Origin: Stappia taiwanensis
GTDB taxonomy: Bacteria; Pseudomonadota; Alphaproteobacteria; Rhizobiales; Stappiaceae
Direction: 5' to 3'
Length of the DNA: 64,000 bases
NCBI RefSeq assembly: GCF_014635285.1
Contig: NZ_BMCR01000003.1
Coordinates: 434,001 to 498,000 of the forward strand
Shown: positions 56,167 through 64,000 of the stretch, one piece after another
Layout of the letters: each line of letters starts with the position of its first letter
Position numbering within the stretch: position 1 is the stretch's first letter
The notes under the pieces: model-generated
What the model saw: only the letters and a program-made list of their open reading frames with translations
Databases searched by the model: none
What the model was told of the DNA's origin: nothing
Program-made: the position numbers and the translations under genes

Positions 56167-59103
56167 ATGGTGCCGATGCCGATATGTCTCCGGCACGTCT
56201 TGAAAGCCGAAATTGAGTGGGTCGTGCGGTTGCGTGTTCTGAGTCTGCTGTTTGTTACCCTCCTGACTTGGCTCACCTTTGTCGCGCCGGGCGCGGCGCT
56301 GGAGGCGGTGGAGGTGCCGGCCGCAGCCGATGCGATCGACCTGACCGGAGCGGTCGAACTCTACCCGGGCGCGGGACCGCAGCTTCAGGTGTCCACGGCG
56401 CCGGGCGCCGACGGCATCGTGCGGCGGATCGAGGTCAATTCCCGCGACAGCGCCAACACCAGCTGGGCCGTCTTCGCTCTGTCCAATCCGGGCGATGAAC
56501 AGATCGACCGGCTGATCGTCGCGCCGTTTTTCCAGCTTGTCGGCTCTCACCTGATCTGGCCGGATCTCGGTTCCTCGCGCATCGCCTCGATCACCCCGAG
56601 CCAGGGCATCGCGCCGGAGCGTCAGTCGAGCCAGGAGGCGGATGTCTTCCTGGTGACGCTCGATCCCGGGGCGGTGGTCACCTACGTGGTGGAAATGCGC
56701 AGCGATGCGCTGCCGCAGATCCGCCTGTGGGAGCCGGATGTCTACAAGGACACGGTCAACGCCTACACCCTCTACCGGGGCATCATCCTTGGCATTTCCG
56801 GCCTTCTGGCGCTGTTTCTGACCATCCTGTTCGTGGTCAAGGGAACGATCATGTTCCCGGCGACCGCCGTTCTGGCCTGGTCGGTCCTGTCCTACCTGAC
56901 CATCGACTTCGGCTTCTGGAACAAGGTGTTGCAGATCACGCCGGGCGAGGAACAGCTCTACCGGGCCTGCGCCGAGGTGGCGCTGGCCGCCAGCCTGATC
57001 ATCTTCCTTTACGCCTATCTCAATCTCAACCGCTGGCACATCCGCTACAGCCATTTGGCGCTGGTGACCCTGATCCTGGTGCTCGGCCTGCTCGGCGTTG
57101 CCGTCTGGGACCCGTCGGTCGCCGCCGGCATCGCGCGGATTTCGCTGGGCATCATCGGCATTCTCGGCTTCGCGGTGATCGCCGCCCTGGCCGTTCAGGG
57201 CTATGACCGGGCGATCATGCTGGTGCCGACCTGGATCCTGCTGCTGGCCTGGGAGGTCGGCGCGGTGATGACCGTGACCGGGGCGCTGGCCAATGACATC
57301 GTCCAGCCGGCGCTGGCCGGCGGGCTCGTGCTGATCGTGCTGTTGATCGGTTTCACGGTGATGCAGCACGCCTTTGCCGGCGGCGCCATCGCCCAGGGGC
57401 TGATTTCCGATGTGGAGCGCCGGGCGCTGGCCCAGACCGGATCTGGCGACATCATCTGGGACTGGGACATCGACCGGGACCGGATTTCCACCGGCAACGA
57501 GGTGGAGGACCTGCTCGGCCTGAAGCACGGCGTCCTGGAAGGACCGGCCCGCGACTGGCTCGACATCCTGCATCCGCAGGACCGGGATACCTTCCGCGGC
57601 ACCCTGGATGCGGTGATCGACCAGCGCCGGGGCCGGATCTCGCAAGCCTTCCGCCTGCGCTCCGAGGACGGGCATTTCCGCTGGTTCCGTCTGCGCGCCC
57701 GGCCGATCGTCGGCTCGGATGGCGAGGTGATCCGCTGCGTCGGCACGCTGCTCGATATCACCGATCAGAAGGTGACCGAGGAACGTTTGCTGCATGACGC
57801 GGTGCATGACAATCTCACCGGCCTGCCGAACCGCGAATTGTTCATGGATCGGCTGTCGGCGGCGCTGGCCCGTGCCAGGGCCGAGGGCCTCGGCCGTCCT
57901 TCGGTGCTGTTGATCGACCTTGATCGGTTCAAGCAGGTCAATGATTCCATCGGACTGTCCGCCGGCGACAGCATTCTTCTGACCATTGCCCGGCGCCTGT
58001 CGCGGCAGTTGAAGCCGCAGGACGCCCTGTCACGGATTGGCGGTGACACCTACGCGCTGCTGCTTCTGTCGGAACAATCGGCGGATCGGGTCGCGACCTT
58101 CGCCGATGCGGTGCGACGGGCCGTGCGCTCGCCGATCACCTTCGGCGACCAGGAAGTGTTCCTGACCGCCTCGGTGGGCGTGGCGATCTATGAGGACGAG
58201 GGGGTCTCCGCCGCCGATCAGGTTCGCGAGGCCGACATGGCGATGAACCACGCCAAGCGGATGGGCGGCGACCGGGTCGAGGTGTTCCGCCCGACCCTGC
58301 AGGGCGAGGGGGCCAATCGGCTGGAGCTTGAGGCCGACCTGCGCAAGGCGCTGAAGACCGACGGCATCTCCGTCTTCTACCAGCCGATCGTTCGCCTGGC
58401 GGACCGTTCGATCGCCGGCTTCGAGGTGTTGGCCCGCTGGAACCACCCGAGCCGTGGCGCGATCTCCCCTCTGGAGTTCATCCCGGTGGCCGAGCAATCC
58501 GGCCTGATCAACGAGCTGGGGATGTTCGTGCTTGACCGGGGCGCGCGCCAGCTCTCCGACTGGCAGTCGAATTTCCGCTTGCCGGTGCCGCTGTTCGTCA
58601 GCGTCAATATTTCCTCGCGGCAACTGCTGCGGCACGATCTGATCAACGACGTCAAGGCGGTGCTGTCCCGCTCGGCGCTGGCGCCGGGGACGCTCAAGCT
58701 GGAGCTGACCGAATCCGTGGTGATGGCCAATCCGGAGTATTCGGCGAAGATGCTGGAACGGCTGCGCGCGTTGGGCGCGGGCCTCTCCCTCGACGACTTC
58801 GGTACGGGCTATTCCTCGCTCAGCTATCTGCAGCGCTTCCGCTTCGACACCATCAAGGTCGATCAGTCCTTCGTGCGGCCGAACGGGCGCAGCGCCCGCC
58901 CGGTGATCCTGCGCTCCATCATTGCCCTTGGTCACGATCTGGGCATGCAGGTGGTGGCCGAAGGGGCGGAGAGCGAATCCGACTCGCTCGAGCTGCATCA
59001 ACTCGGCTGCGAATACGCGCAAGGCTTCCTGTTCGGCCAGCCGATGGAGGCGGCCCAGGCAACCAAGCTGCTGGAAGCGGAAATGGCCAGCCTGCACGGC
59101 TGA
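56167..59103 (+). CDS. membrane sensor with PAS, degenerate GGDEF and intact EAL domains
   Basis: 978 residues. A signal sequence and a periplasmic sensor-like domain (about 45-200) are followed by seven or eight transmembrane helices (about 200-400), in a 7TMR-DISM-like layout. A PAS domain with PAC (about 427-540; SGDIIWDWDID, DITDQK), a GGDEF domain and an EAL domain (about 720-975) follow. The GGDEF signature is GGDTY, lacking the catalytic Glu. The EAL domain keeps EVLAR, NISSRQL, DDFGTGYSSL, KVDQSF and AEGAES, so it is probably an active c-di-GMP phosphodiesterase. The start at 56167 is provisional; a GTG at 56224 is an alternative. Confidence 0.9.
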   Translation: MVPMPICLRHVLKAEIEWVVRLRVLSLLFVTLLTWLTFVAPGAALEAVEVPAAADAIDLTGAVELYPGAGPQLQVSTAPGADGIVRRIEVNSRDSANTSWAVFALSNPGDEQIDRLIVAPFFQLVGSHLIWPDLGSSRIASITPSQGIAPERQSSQEADVFLVTLDPGAVVTYVVEMRSDALPQIRLWEPDVYKDTVNAYTLYRGIILGISGLLALFLTILFVVKGTIMFPATAVLAWSVLSYLTIDFGFWNKVLQITPGEEQLYRACAEVALAASLIIFLYAYLNLNRWHIRYSHLALVTLILVLGLLGVAVWDPSVAAGIARISLGIIGILGFAVIAALAVQGYDRAIMLVPTWILLLAWEVGAVMTVTGALANDIVQPALAGGLVLIVLLIGFTVMQHAFAGGAIAQGLISDVERRALAQTGSGDIIWDWDIDRDRISTGNEVEDLLGLKHGVLEGPARDWLDILHPQDRDTFRGTLDAVIDQRRGRISQAFRLRSEDGHFRWFRLRARPIVGSDGEVIRCVGTLLDITDQKVTEERLLHDAVHDNLTGLPNRELFMDRLSAALARARAEGLGRPSVLLIDLDRFKQVNDSIGLSAGDSILLTIARRLSRQLKPQDALSRIGGDTYALLLLSEQSADRVATFADAVRRAVRSPITFGDQEVFLTASVGVAIYEDEGVSAADQVREADMAMNHAKRMGGDRVEVFRPTLQGEGANRLELEADLRKALKTDGISVFYQPIVRLADRSIAGFEVLARWNHPSRGAISPLEFIPVAEQSGLINELGMFVLDRGARQLSDWQSNFRLPVPLFVSVNISSRQLLRHDLINDVKAVLSRSALAPGTLKLELTESVVMANPEYSAKMLERLRALGAGLSLDDFGTGYSSLSYLQRFRFDTIKVDQSFVRPNGRSARPVILRSIIALGHDLGMQVVAEGAESESDSLELHQLGCEYAQGFLFGQPMEAAQATKLLEAEMASLHG

Positions 59104-59187
59104 AGCTGACAAAGCGGCGGGATCGGCGAGGGCACCGTTGCCGGTGCCTCGCGGTCGGGGAACGCGTCGGGTTGGGGCCTTGCTAGG

Positions 59188-59661
59188 TCAGGCCGCGCCG
59201 GAGCGTCCCGCGCCGGTGGATTTTCCGGACTTGTAGGGCGCCATGCCCTCACGGGCGAGCGCGTCGGCCCGTTCGTTTTCCTCGTGGCCGGCGTGGCCCT
59301 TCACCCAGTGCCAGGAGACGTCGTGGCGACCGCGCGCCGCGTCGAGCCGCTGCCACAGATCCGCGTTCTTCACCGGCTTCTTGTCAGAGGTGCGCCAGTC
59401 GCGGCGCTTCCAGTTGGCCAGCCACTGGGTGATGCCGTTGCGCACATAGGTGCTGTCGGTGTGGAGCTCGACCGTGCACGGGCGTTTCAGCGCCTCCAGT
59501 GCCTCAATGGCGGCGGTCAGTTCCATCCGGTTGTTGGTGGTCTCGCGCGCGCCGCCGCAAAGCTCCCGCTCATGTTCGCCGAAACGCAGCAAGGCGCCCC
59601 AGCCGCCGGGGCCGGGATTGCCCGAGCACGCGCCGTCGGTGTGGATGATGACCTTGCTCAT
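59188..59661 (-). CDS. rnhA: ribonuclease HI
   Basis: 157 residues. The catalytic acids are in place: [33 protein letters not shown] and [10 protein letters not shown]. It degrades the RNA strand of RNA:DNA hybrids. It is the third gene of the ispH-thrB-rnhA unit and lies 64 bases after thrB, a common order in alphaproteobacteria. Confidence 0.97.
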   Translation of the reverse strand: MSKVIIHTDGACSGNPGPGGWGALLRFGEHERELCGGARETTNNRMELTAAIEALEALKRPCTVELHTDSTYVRNGITQWLANWKRRDWRTSDKKPVKNADLWQRLDAARGRHDVSWHWVKGHAGHEENERADALAREGMAPYKSGKSTGAGRSGAA

Positions 59662-59725
59662 GCTGTCCCTTGTAAAAATGCGAGAGGGGCCGTGTTGGCT
59701 CCCATCGAGCTGTCTGGTGCGGATG

Positions 59726-60691
59726 TCAGTGATCGAGACCGTAGTCGCTCGATGAGCCGACGCTCTGGTGAAACCGCAGTTTCTTCAGATATTCGCGCGG
59801 ATCCTTCGGCGTGACCAGCGCTCCTTCCGGCACCCGCAGCCAATCGTGCAGCCGGGTCAGCAGGAAGCGCAGCGCCGCGCCGCGTGCCAAGAGCGGCAGG
59901 CTGTCGAACTCGGCCGGGGTGAAGGGGCGGACAGTGGTGTAGCCGTCCAGCAGGGCCCGTGCCTTGGTGACGTTGAACGACAGGTCCGGCTCGAAGCACC
60001 AGGCATTGAGGCAGATCGCCACGTCATAGGCGAAGGCATCATTGCAGGCGAAGTAGAAGTCGATCAGCCCCGACAGCCGGTCGCCGATGAAGAACACATT
60101 GTCCGGGAAGAGATCCGCATGGATGACCCCGGAAGGCAGCCCCTTCGGCCAATGGGCCTCCAGATGATCGAGCTCGGCGACAAGCTCCGCGCCAAGCCCT
60201 TCGGCGATGCTGTCCGCCTCGTCCAGAGATCCGGCAGCCAGCGGCCGCCAGCTTTCGACGGACAGGGCATTCGGGCGGCACATGGTGAAGTCGCTGCCGG
60301 CGAGATGGAAATGGGCAAGTGCCTCGCCGAGCGCGGCACAATGCACGCGCTTCGGCCGGCGCACCCACATGCCATCGAGAAAGCCGATGATCGCCGCCGG
60401 TCGGCCCGCCAACTCGCCCAGCATGGCGCCCTCGCGGCTGGCCACCGGGGTCGGGCAGGAGATGCCGCGCGCGGCAAGATGCTTCATCAGCTCCAGGAAG
60501 AACGGCAGATCGGACCGCTCCACCCGCTTCTCATAGAGCGTGAGGATGAAATAGCCCTTCTGGGTGTGCAGCAGGAAGTTGGAGTTCTCGACCCCTTCCG
60601 CGATCCCCTTGCAGGCCAGGACGCCGCCAATGTCGTATTGCGCGACGAAGGCGGCGAGCTCCTCGTCGGAAACGTCGGTATAGACTGCCAT
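59726..60691 (-). CDS. thrB: homoserine kinase, aminoglycoside-phosphotransferase type
   Basis: 321 residues. It is the APH-fold homoserine kinase (ThrB2), not the GHMP type. Motifs are [29 protein letters not shown] with the catalytic Asp, and [19 protein letters not shown]. It phosphorylates homoserine for the threonine synthase encoded at 52.7 kb. It lies 5 bases after ispH and is probably co-transcribed. Confidence 0.96.
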   Translation of the reverse strand: MAVYTDVSDEELAAFVAQYDIGGVLACKGIAEGVENSNFLLHTQKGYFILTLYEKRVERSDLPFFLELMKHLAARGISCPTPVASREGAMLGELAGRPAAIIGFLDGMWVRRPKRVHCAALGEALAHFHLAGSDFTMCRPNALSVESWRPLAAGSLDEADSIAEGLGAELVAELDHLEAHWPKGLPSGVIHADLFPDNVFFIGDRLSGLIDFYFACNDAFAYDVAICLNAWCFEPDLSFNVTKARALLDGYTTVRPFTPAEFDSLPLLARGAALRFLLTRLHDWLRVPEGALVTPKDPREYLKKLRFHQSVGSSSDYGLDH

Positions 60692-60696
60692 GATGC

Positions 60697-61689
60697 TTAT
60701 TCGGCCGCCATGTCACGCAAGGCGCGCGGCAGGTTGAAGGAGATGGTCTCCTCCGCCGTGCGCACACTGTCCACCTTTACCTCATAGCGCTCGGCGAAGG
60801 CGGCGATGATCTCTTCCACCAGCACTTCCGGGGCCGAGGCGCCGGCGGTGATGCCCAGCCGGCCAAGCGGCGGCAGGGCGTGCCAGGGAATATCGCTGGC
60901 CCGCTGCACCAGGATCGAGACCGGACAGCCGGCCCGCTCGGCCACTTCCCGCAAACGCTGCGAATTGGAGGAGTTCGGCGCGCCGACCACCAGCATGGCA
61001 TCGACCATGGGGGCCACCGCCTTGACCGCTTCCTGGCGGTTGGTGGTGGCGTAGCAGATATCGTCCTTGTGCGGGGCGACGATGTCGGGGAAGCGCTCGG
61101 TCAACACTTCGACGATGGCACGGGTGTCGTCGACCGAAAGGGTTGTCTGGGTGATCCAGGCCAGCGGCTTTTCCCCGCCGGGGACGAAAGTCCGCGCGTC
61201 CTCCACCGTTTCCACCAGGCGCACGGCGCCTTCGGGCAACTGGCCCATGGTGCCGATCACCTCCGGATGGCCGGCATGGCCGATGAGAATGATCTCCCGG
61301 CCGCGGCGGTGGTGCAGCTCGGCTTCCTTGTGCACCTTGGAGACCAGCGGGCAGGTCGCGTCGAGGTAGAACATGGCGCGCGAACGGGCCGCCTCGGGCA
61401 CGGACTTGGGCACCCCATGGGCGGAGAACACCACCGGCCGGTCGATGTCCGTTTCCGGGATCTCGTCCAGTTCCTCGATGAACACCGCGCCCTTGGCCTT
61501 CAGGCTTTCCACCACGAACTTGTTGTGCACGATCTCGTGGCGGACGTAGACCGGCGCGCCGAAGCGCTCCAGCGCCAGTTCCACGATCTGCACGGCGCGG
61601 TCGACGCCGGCGCAAAAGCCGCGCGGCGCGCACAGGAGCACGTTGAGGGGAGGGCGCGGTGCCCCCGTGTGCTGCGGTGTCGAAGCCAA
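60697..61689 (-). CDS. ispH: 4-hydroxy-3-methylbut-2-enyl diphosphate reductase
   Basis: 330 residues. The three Cys that bind the iron-sulfur cluster are present: [23 protein letters not shown] and [12 protein letters not shown]. It also has [11 protein letters not shown] and [14 protein letters not shown]. IspH makes isopentenyl and dimethylallyl diphosphate in the last step of the MEP pathway, which feeds ubiquinone and heme farnesylation here. It is the first gene of a three-gene unit. Confidence 0.97.
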   Translation of the reverse strand: MASTPQHTGAPRPPLNVLLCAPRGFCAGVDRAVQIVELALERFGAPVYVRHEIVHNKFVVESLKAKGAVFIEELDEIPETDIDRPVVFSAHGVPKSVPEAARSRAMFYLDATCPLVSKVHKEAELHHRRGREIILIGHAGHPEVIGTMGQLPEGAVRLVETVEDARTFVPGGEKPLAWITQTTLSVDDTRAIVEVLTERFPDIVAPHKDDICYATTNRQEAVKAVAPMVDAMLVVGAPNSSNSQRLREVAERAGCPVSILVQRASDIPWHALPPLGRLGITAGASAPEVLVEEIIAAFAERYEVKVDSVRTAEETISFNLPRALRDMAAE

Positions 61690-61736
61690 GACCGGATCCC
61701 CTTGCGTATCGTTCCGCCGGTGTCGAAGTTTCCGGC

Positions 61737-61765
61737 AATAGAGATTTGCCCGCCCGCCCTGTCAA
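61737..61765 (-). promoter_or_regulatory. probable promoter of ispH-thrB-rnhA
   Basis: On the minus strand TTGACA (61765-61760) is followed after 17 bases by TCTATT (61742-61737), 4 of 6 bases matching the -10 consensus. It lies about 50 bases before the ispH start. Confidence 0.45.
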
Positions 61766-61856
61766 GGGCGGACACCGCTCGCCAAGTGCTCATGTGCCTG
61801 ATATAGACGGGCGCTGTCGATACATGGGCAATGTGAACGAATTGGGAAACGATCGA

Positions 61857-62450
61857 ATGCGACAGGCCGCGATGGTTCGCCTTGGCTCCTCCATGGCAGT
61901 GCTCTCCCTCACGCTGGCGCTGGCCGCTTGCGGCGGTGATGGGCTGTCGCTGGGCGGCGATGTCTCCAAGACCATCGTGTCCGGCAATGCCGCCGGAAAA
62001 GGGGTGGTCGACGTCGATCCGGCGATCTTTGCCAAGGAAGTGCCCTGTCCGCCGCTGGAGGTGGAGGCGGGCAACTACCTGACCGCGAACTACGCGCGCG
62101 GCAAGGACAACGACCCGCGCGGGCTGCGTTATCAGGCAAGCCTTGAGAAATGGGCGCGCAAATGCCGCCGCGAGGGCGGCGAGGTGAAGATGACCCTTGG
62201 CGTTTCCGGCCGTGTCACGCCGGGGCCGGCGTGGAAGGGCGGGGAGATCCTGCTGCCCATTCGGGTGACCTATGCACCGCTCTCCGATGAGGGCGGCAAG
62301 TCGGAGGTGAAGATGTTCACCGTCCCGGTCACCGTGGGTGAGGGGGCGCCGGCCGAGCAATGGGCGCTGGTCGAACAGGGGCTGGTGATTCCCCAGGATC
62401 GCTCGATCAAGGTGCAGATCGCGCTGACCGACAAGAAGCGCCGCCGCTGA
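61857..62450 (+). CDS. lipoprotein of unknown function
   Basis: 197 residues from the ATG at 61857; ATG 61872 is an alternative. A signal sequence ends in the lipobox LALAAC, with the acylated Cys near residue 34. The mature part contains PCPPLEVEAGNYLTANYARG, a basic helix (EKWARKCRREG) and a beta-rich domain (KMTLGVSGRVTPGPAWKGG). The two further Cys could form a disulfide. I do not recognise a named family. It is divergent from ispH. Confidence 0.78.
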   Translation: MRQAAMVRLGSSMAVLSLTLALAACGGDGLSLGGDVSKTIVSGNAAGKGVVDVDPAIFAKEVPCPPLEVEAGNYLTANYARGKDNDPRGLRYQASLEKWARKCRREGGEVKMTLGVSGRVTPGPAWKGGEILLPIRVTYAPLSDEGGKSEVKMFTVPVTVGEGAPAEQWALVEQGLVIPQDRSIKVQIALTDKKRRR

Positions 62451-62581
62451 GGACAGGCGCCGGCCGGGAGCGAAACCGGCCGGAATCGGCGGGCTTTCCT
62501 GGCCCCGGTCGCCAGTGTCGATGGAGGCCAGCCAGGGCGATTGACACTTCCTGCCGGTCCGGCGAGAGTGTATGGAGATTG

Positions 62582-62616
62582 AAGGCGGCGTTTTCGTTGT
62601 GCGCCGCTTTTTCATT
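62582..62616 (+). terminator. probable terminator upstream of the riboswitch
   Basis: GCGGCG (62585-62590) pairs with CGCCGC (62602-62607) with three weaker flanking pairs, around an 11-base loop, followed by TTTTTCATTTTCC. It would end the lipoprotein transcript and insulate the glycine riboswitch. Confidence 0.6.
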
Positions 62617-62664
62617 TTCCTGCGGCAGAGCCTCGGCGGCGATGCGGTGAGAAGATGAAATCAT

Positions 62665-62890
62665 GTTCTGCGGGAGAGACCGGGGCGACAAGCTCCGGCG
62701 CCGAAGGAGCAACCGCCCCGGAAACTCTCAGGCCAAAGGACCGCAGGCCAAGCAACGCTCTGGAAAGCAGTGCGACCGGGACATTGGACCGGCCGGGCTC
62801 ACCGAAGGAGTAACCGCCGGACGGCATCGCGCAGCGCGCGATCCAGCCGCAGGGCGGGAAATCTCTCAGGTTGTCGGGACAGAGGGGGCG
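62665..62890 (+). ncRNA. tandem glycine riboswitch upstream of gcvT
   Basis: Two aptamers lie in series. Aptamer I (about 62668-62745) has GGGAGAG, GCCGAAGGAGCAACC, and AACTCTCAGGCCAAAGGACC. Aptamer II (about 62757-62888) has CTCTGGAAAG, ACCGAAGGAGTAACC, and AATCTCTCAGGTTGTCGGGACAGAGG. These are the conserved glycine riboswitch core blocks, twice. The second aptamer carries a long extra stem of about 30 bases. It ends about 50 bases before the gcvT start and should turn on the glycine cleavage operon when glycine is high. Confidence 0.95.
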
Positions 62891-62942
62891 CGTGAGCACG
62901 GATGTGTTCGCGTCGCCGCACTCGTGAGCCAGGACGCCTGAC

Positions 62943-64000
62943 ATGACCCTTGAGACCGACGCTCCCCTTCTGTCGACACCGCTGACCGACCTGCATCGGG
63001 AGCTGGGCGCGCGCCTCGTTCCCTTCGCCGGCTACGAGATGCCGGTACAGTTTCCCGCCGGCATCATCGCCGAGCATACCCACACCCGCGAAGCCGCCGG
63101 TCTGTTCGATGTCTCGCACATGGGTCAGGCCTATCTGGTCGGCCCCGATCACGAGACCACCGCCCGGGCGCTGGAGCGGATCGTCCCCTCCGACATCTTG
63201 AACCTGAAGCACGGCCGGCAGCGCTATTCGGTGCTTCTGAACGACGAAGGCGGCATCATCGACGATCTGATGGTGACCCGGCCTGTCTCGGAGGCCGCGG
63301 ACGGCCGGCTGTTCCTGGTGGTCAATGCCTCGCGCAAGGCGGTGGATTACGACTTCATCCGCGCTGCCCTGCCGGACAATGTCCGGCTGGAGCCGATCGA
63401 GGACCGCGCACTGATCGCCGTTCAGGGACCGCAGGCCGCCGCCGTGGTCGCTGCCCATGCGCCTCAGGCGGCGGAACTGGCTTTCATGGCCGCCGCGCCG
63501 ATGGAGTTCGACGGCATCGCCTGTCACGTCTCGCGCTGCGGCTACACCGGCGAGGATGGCTATGAGCTGTCCGTTCCCGCCGGAGCAGCCGAGGCGATCG
63601 CCCGGGCACTGCTCGCTGATGAGCGGGTCCAGCCGATCGGTCTCGGCGCCCGCGATTCGCTGCGCCTTGAGGCCGGGCTCTGCCTTTACGGTCATGACAT
63701 CGACGAGACGACCTCGCCGGTCGAGGGCGCCATCACCTTCGTCTTGCAGAAGCGGCGCAAGGAAGCGGGAGACTTCCCCGGCGCGGACCGGATCCTGTCG
63801 GAGCTGGAAGCAGGCCCGAAGCGTGTGCGTGTCGGCCTGCGGCCGGAAGGCCGGGCACCGGCGCGCGAGGGCGCGGAAATCCGCGACGCCAGCGGCACGG
63901 TCGTCGGCACCGTCACCTCCGGCGGCTTCGCGCCGACGCTCGGGGCGCCGATTGCCATGGGGTATGTCGATGCCGCCCATGCGGCGCCGGGCACTGCCCT
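62943..64000 (+). CDS. gcvT: aminomethyltransferase, glycine cleavage T protein (3' end outside window)
   Basis: The frame starts at the ATG at 62943 and is open to the right edge, about 352 codons of a protein usually near 370. Family segments are LVPFAGYEMPVQFPAG, GLFDVSHMGQ, the folate-binding region and ARDSLRLEAGLCLYGHDID. GcvT moves the aminomethyl group from the H protein to tetrahydrofolate. The glycine riboswitch directly upstream confirms the assignment; gcvH and gcvP should follow outside the window. Confidence 0.97.
   Translation, partial: MTLETDAPLLSTPLTDLHRELGARLVPFAGYEMPVQFPAGIIAEHTHTREAAGLFDVSHMGQAYLVGPDHETTARALERIVPSDILNLKHGRQRYSVLLNDEGGIIDDLMVTRPVSEAADGRLFLVVNASRKAVDYDFIRAALPDNVRLEPIEDRALIAVQGPQAAAVVAAHAPQAAELAFMAAAPMEFDGIACHVSRCGYTGEDGYELSVPAGAAEAIARALLADERVQPIGLGARDSLRLEAGLCLYGHDIDETTSPVEGAITFVLQKRRKEAGDFPGADRILSELEAGPKRVRVGLRPEGRAPAREGAEIRDASGTVVGTVTSGGFAPTLGAPIAMGYVDAAHAAPGTA

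Noticed and set aside
59131..59148. Hairpin GGCACCG/CGGTGCC after the EAL gene
   Set aside because: A short perfect 7-bp stem without a T-run on either strand; too weak to call as a terminator.

Overview
The window is 64 kb of high-GC, gene-dense bacterial chromosome with short intergenic gaps. It carries about 61 protein genes, one tandem glycine riboswitch and several factor-independent terminators. I saw no rRNA, tRNA, insertion sequence, prophage, integrase or CRISPR array. Gene content points to an alphaproteobacterium of the Hyphomicrobiales, possibly a Stappiaceae relative. The pointers are a CIRCE-controlled groESL pair, a TipF-like EAL protein, an IalB protein, a ctaC-ctaD-ctaB-ctaG-ctaE oxidase cluster, DUF2093 and DUF4170 proteins, an APH-type homoserine kinase next to ispH and rnhA, and a DUF374 acyltransferase beside waaA and lpxK. 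The family assignment is inference from gene content only.

Layout. 1-3.7 kb: the 3' part of a sigma-54 activator, an exported protein of unknown function and a lone TadG-like vWA protein. 3.9-6.2 kb: groES-groEL behind a probable housekeeping promoter and a CIRCE element, ending in a terminator. 6.2-11.9 kb: SlyX, an MFS transporter, a periplasmic sorbosone-dehydrogenase-like beta-propeller, a small orphan protein, a CopZ-like metallochaperone and a TipF-like degenerate EAL protein. 12-18.5 kb (minus strand): ribF, an EamA transporter, lspA, a lipoprotein and two M16 peptidase-fold proteins, one with and one without the zinc motif. 18.6-20.7 kb: a MaoC hydratase and a cheY-cheZ pair. 20.8-28.3 kb: a HAD phosphatase, mutL, rsmD, an RsuA/RluB-type pseudouridine synthase with a repetitive Arg/Gly tail, tadA, a metallo-beta-lactamase-fold protein with a damaged metal motif, and a patatin. 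28.6-31.3 kb: a VOC protein, a Kef antiporter and a DUF2093 protein.

31.4-37 kb is a minus-strand envelope operon in the order pmbA-cysQ-DUF4170-DUF374 acyltransferase-waaA-lpxK, with several ATGA overlaps. 37.2-42.6 kb holds a hypothetical protein, ubiA, purD, tldD (partner of pmbA) and an IalB-family protein. 43.1-49.9 kb is the aa3-type cytochrome c oxidase operon with its assembly factors (heme farnesyltransferase, CoxF-like, Cox11, SURF1). 49.9-52.3 kb: a 1-Cys peroxiredoxin, a stand-alone DsbD N-terminal domain protein and YqgE. 52.7-59.1 kb: thrC coupled to an M16 processing peptidase, a GNAT acetyltransferase and a large 7TM-PAS-GGDEF-EAL protein. 59.2-61.7 kb (minus): ispH-thrB-rnhA. 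61.9-64 kb: a lipoprotein, then the glycine riboswitch and gcvT, which runs off the right edge.

This is mostly conserved core genome, and I found no convincing new multi-gene system. Points worth a second look are individual proteins with altered catalytic motifs (receiver-like domain, GGDEF, EAL, beta-lactamase fold, M16), the repeat tail on the pseudouridine synthase, a cluster of TTTCAA/TTGAAA half-sites in the 510-base gap before the oxidase operon, and an orphan small protein with a perfect ribosome-binding site.
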